6,279 nt of DNA. It comes from an uncultured Flavobacteriales bacterium. Its GTDB lineage: Bacteria > Bacteroidota > Bacteroidia > Flavobacteriales_E > Vicingaceae. Shown piece after piece: positions 6,231 to 6,279 of this stretch. The DNA is taken from positions 1 through 6,279 of the forward strand of contig CAJXRL010000161.1 in assembly GCA_913059105.1 (NCBI GenBank), given 5' to 3'. The notes under the pieces are model-generated. The model saw nothing but the letters and a program-made list of their open reading frames with translations. It ran no database searches and was not told the DNA's origin. The position numbers and the translations under genes are program-made. Numbering within the stretch: position 1 is the stretch's first letter; each line of letters opens with the position of its first letter.

Positions 6231-6279
6231 CTGTCTCTTATACACATCTCCGAGCCCACGAGACAGGCAGAAATCTCGT
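6231..6279. other. Illumina Nextera adapter and index (non-genomic contamination)
   Basis: Bases 6231-6249 are CTGTCTCTTATACACATCT, the Tn5 mosaic-end complement used in Nextera libraries. They are followed by CCGAGCCCACGAGAC (6250-6264), the rest of the read-2 adapter complement, then AGGCAGAA (6265-6272), which matches i7 index N703, and ATCTCGT (6273-6279), the first bases of the P7 side. The order and identity are exact from memory of the published oligonucleotides. The sequence is library read-through that was not trimmed before assembly. It introduces an in-frame TAA into the phosphatase gene and should be removed. Confidence 0.97.

Overview
The window looks like one whole contig end from a draft genome of a Bacteroidota bacterium, most likely a Flavobacteriia- or Cytophagia-like lineage. 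Three things point there: a secreted LamG protein with a C-terminal type IX secretion (T9SS) type A sorting domain, a membrane-anchored SpoIIE-type phosphatase of the kind common in that phylum, and AT-rich genes without clear Shine-Dalgarno sites. The exact genus cannot be read from the sequence.

All four supported genes are on the minus strand. In transcription order they are: (1) a SpoIIE/PP2C-type serine/threonine phosphatase (5347-6230), cut off at its N-terminal side; (2) a small exported MORN-repeat protein (3742-4170); (3) a degenerate response-regulator receiver protein (3155-3736), 5 bp after gene 2 and surely co-transcribed with it, followed by a probable Rho-independent terminator (3060-3082); (4) a large two-LamG secreted protein with a T9SS tail (421-2847), which starts at a TTG. 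A 20-bp near-palindromic sequence occurs twice upstream of gene 4, once overlapping its start codon.

The last 49 bases (6231-6279) are not genomic. They match the Illumina Nextera transposase read-2 adapter, an i7 index and the beginning of the flow-cell sequence, so the phosphatase gene is truncated by an assembly artefact and not by biology.

Two gene-poor stretches stand out: 1-420 and 4171-5346. The second has a GC-richer cluster of inverted repeats (about 4705-5104) that resembles dispersed palindromic intergenic repeats.

Functionally, the phosphatase and the receiver protein are both signalling proteins, but they are about 1.2 kb apart across repeat-rich DNA and nothing shows that they work together. 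I see no CRISPR array, transposase, tRNA, rRNA or defence gene, and no convincing new multi-gene system. The most unusual biological points are the duplicated start-region motif of gene 4 and the receiver protein that has lost key phosphorylation-site residues and any recognisable output domain.
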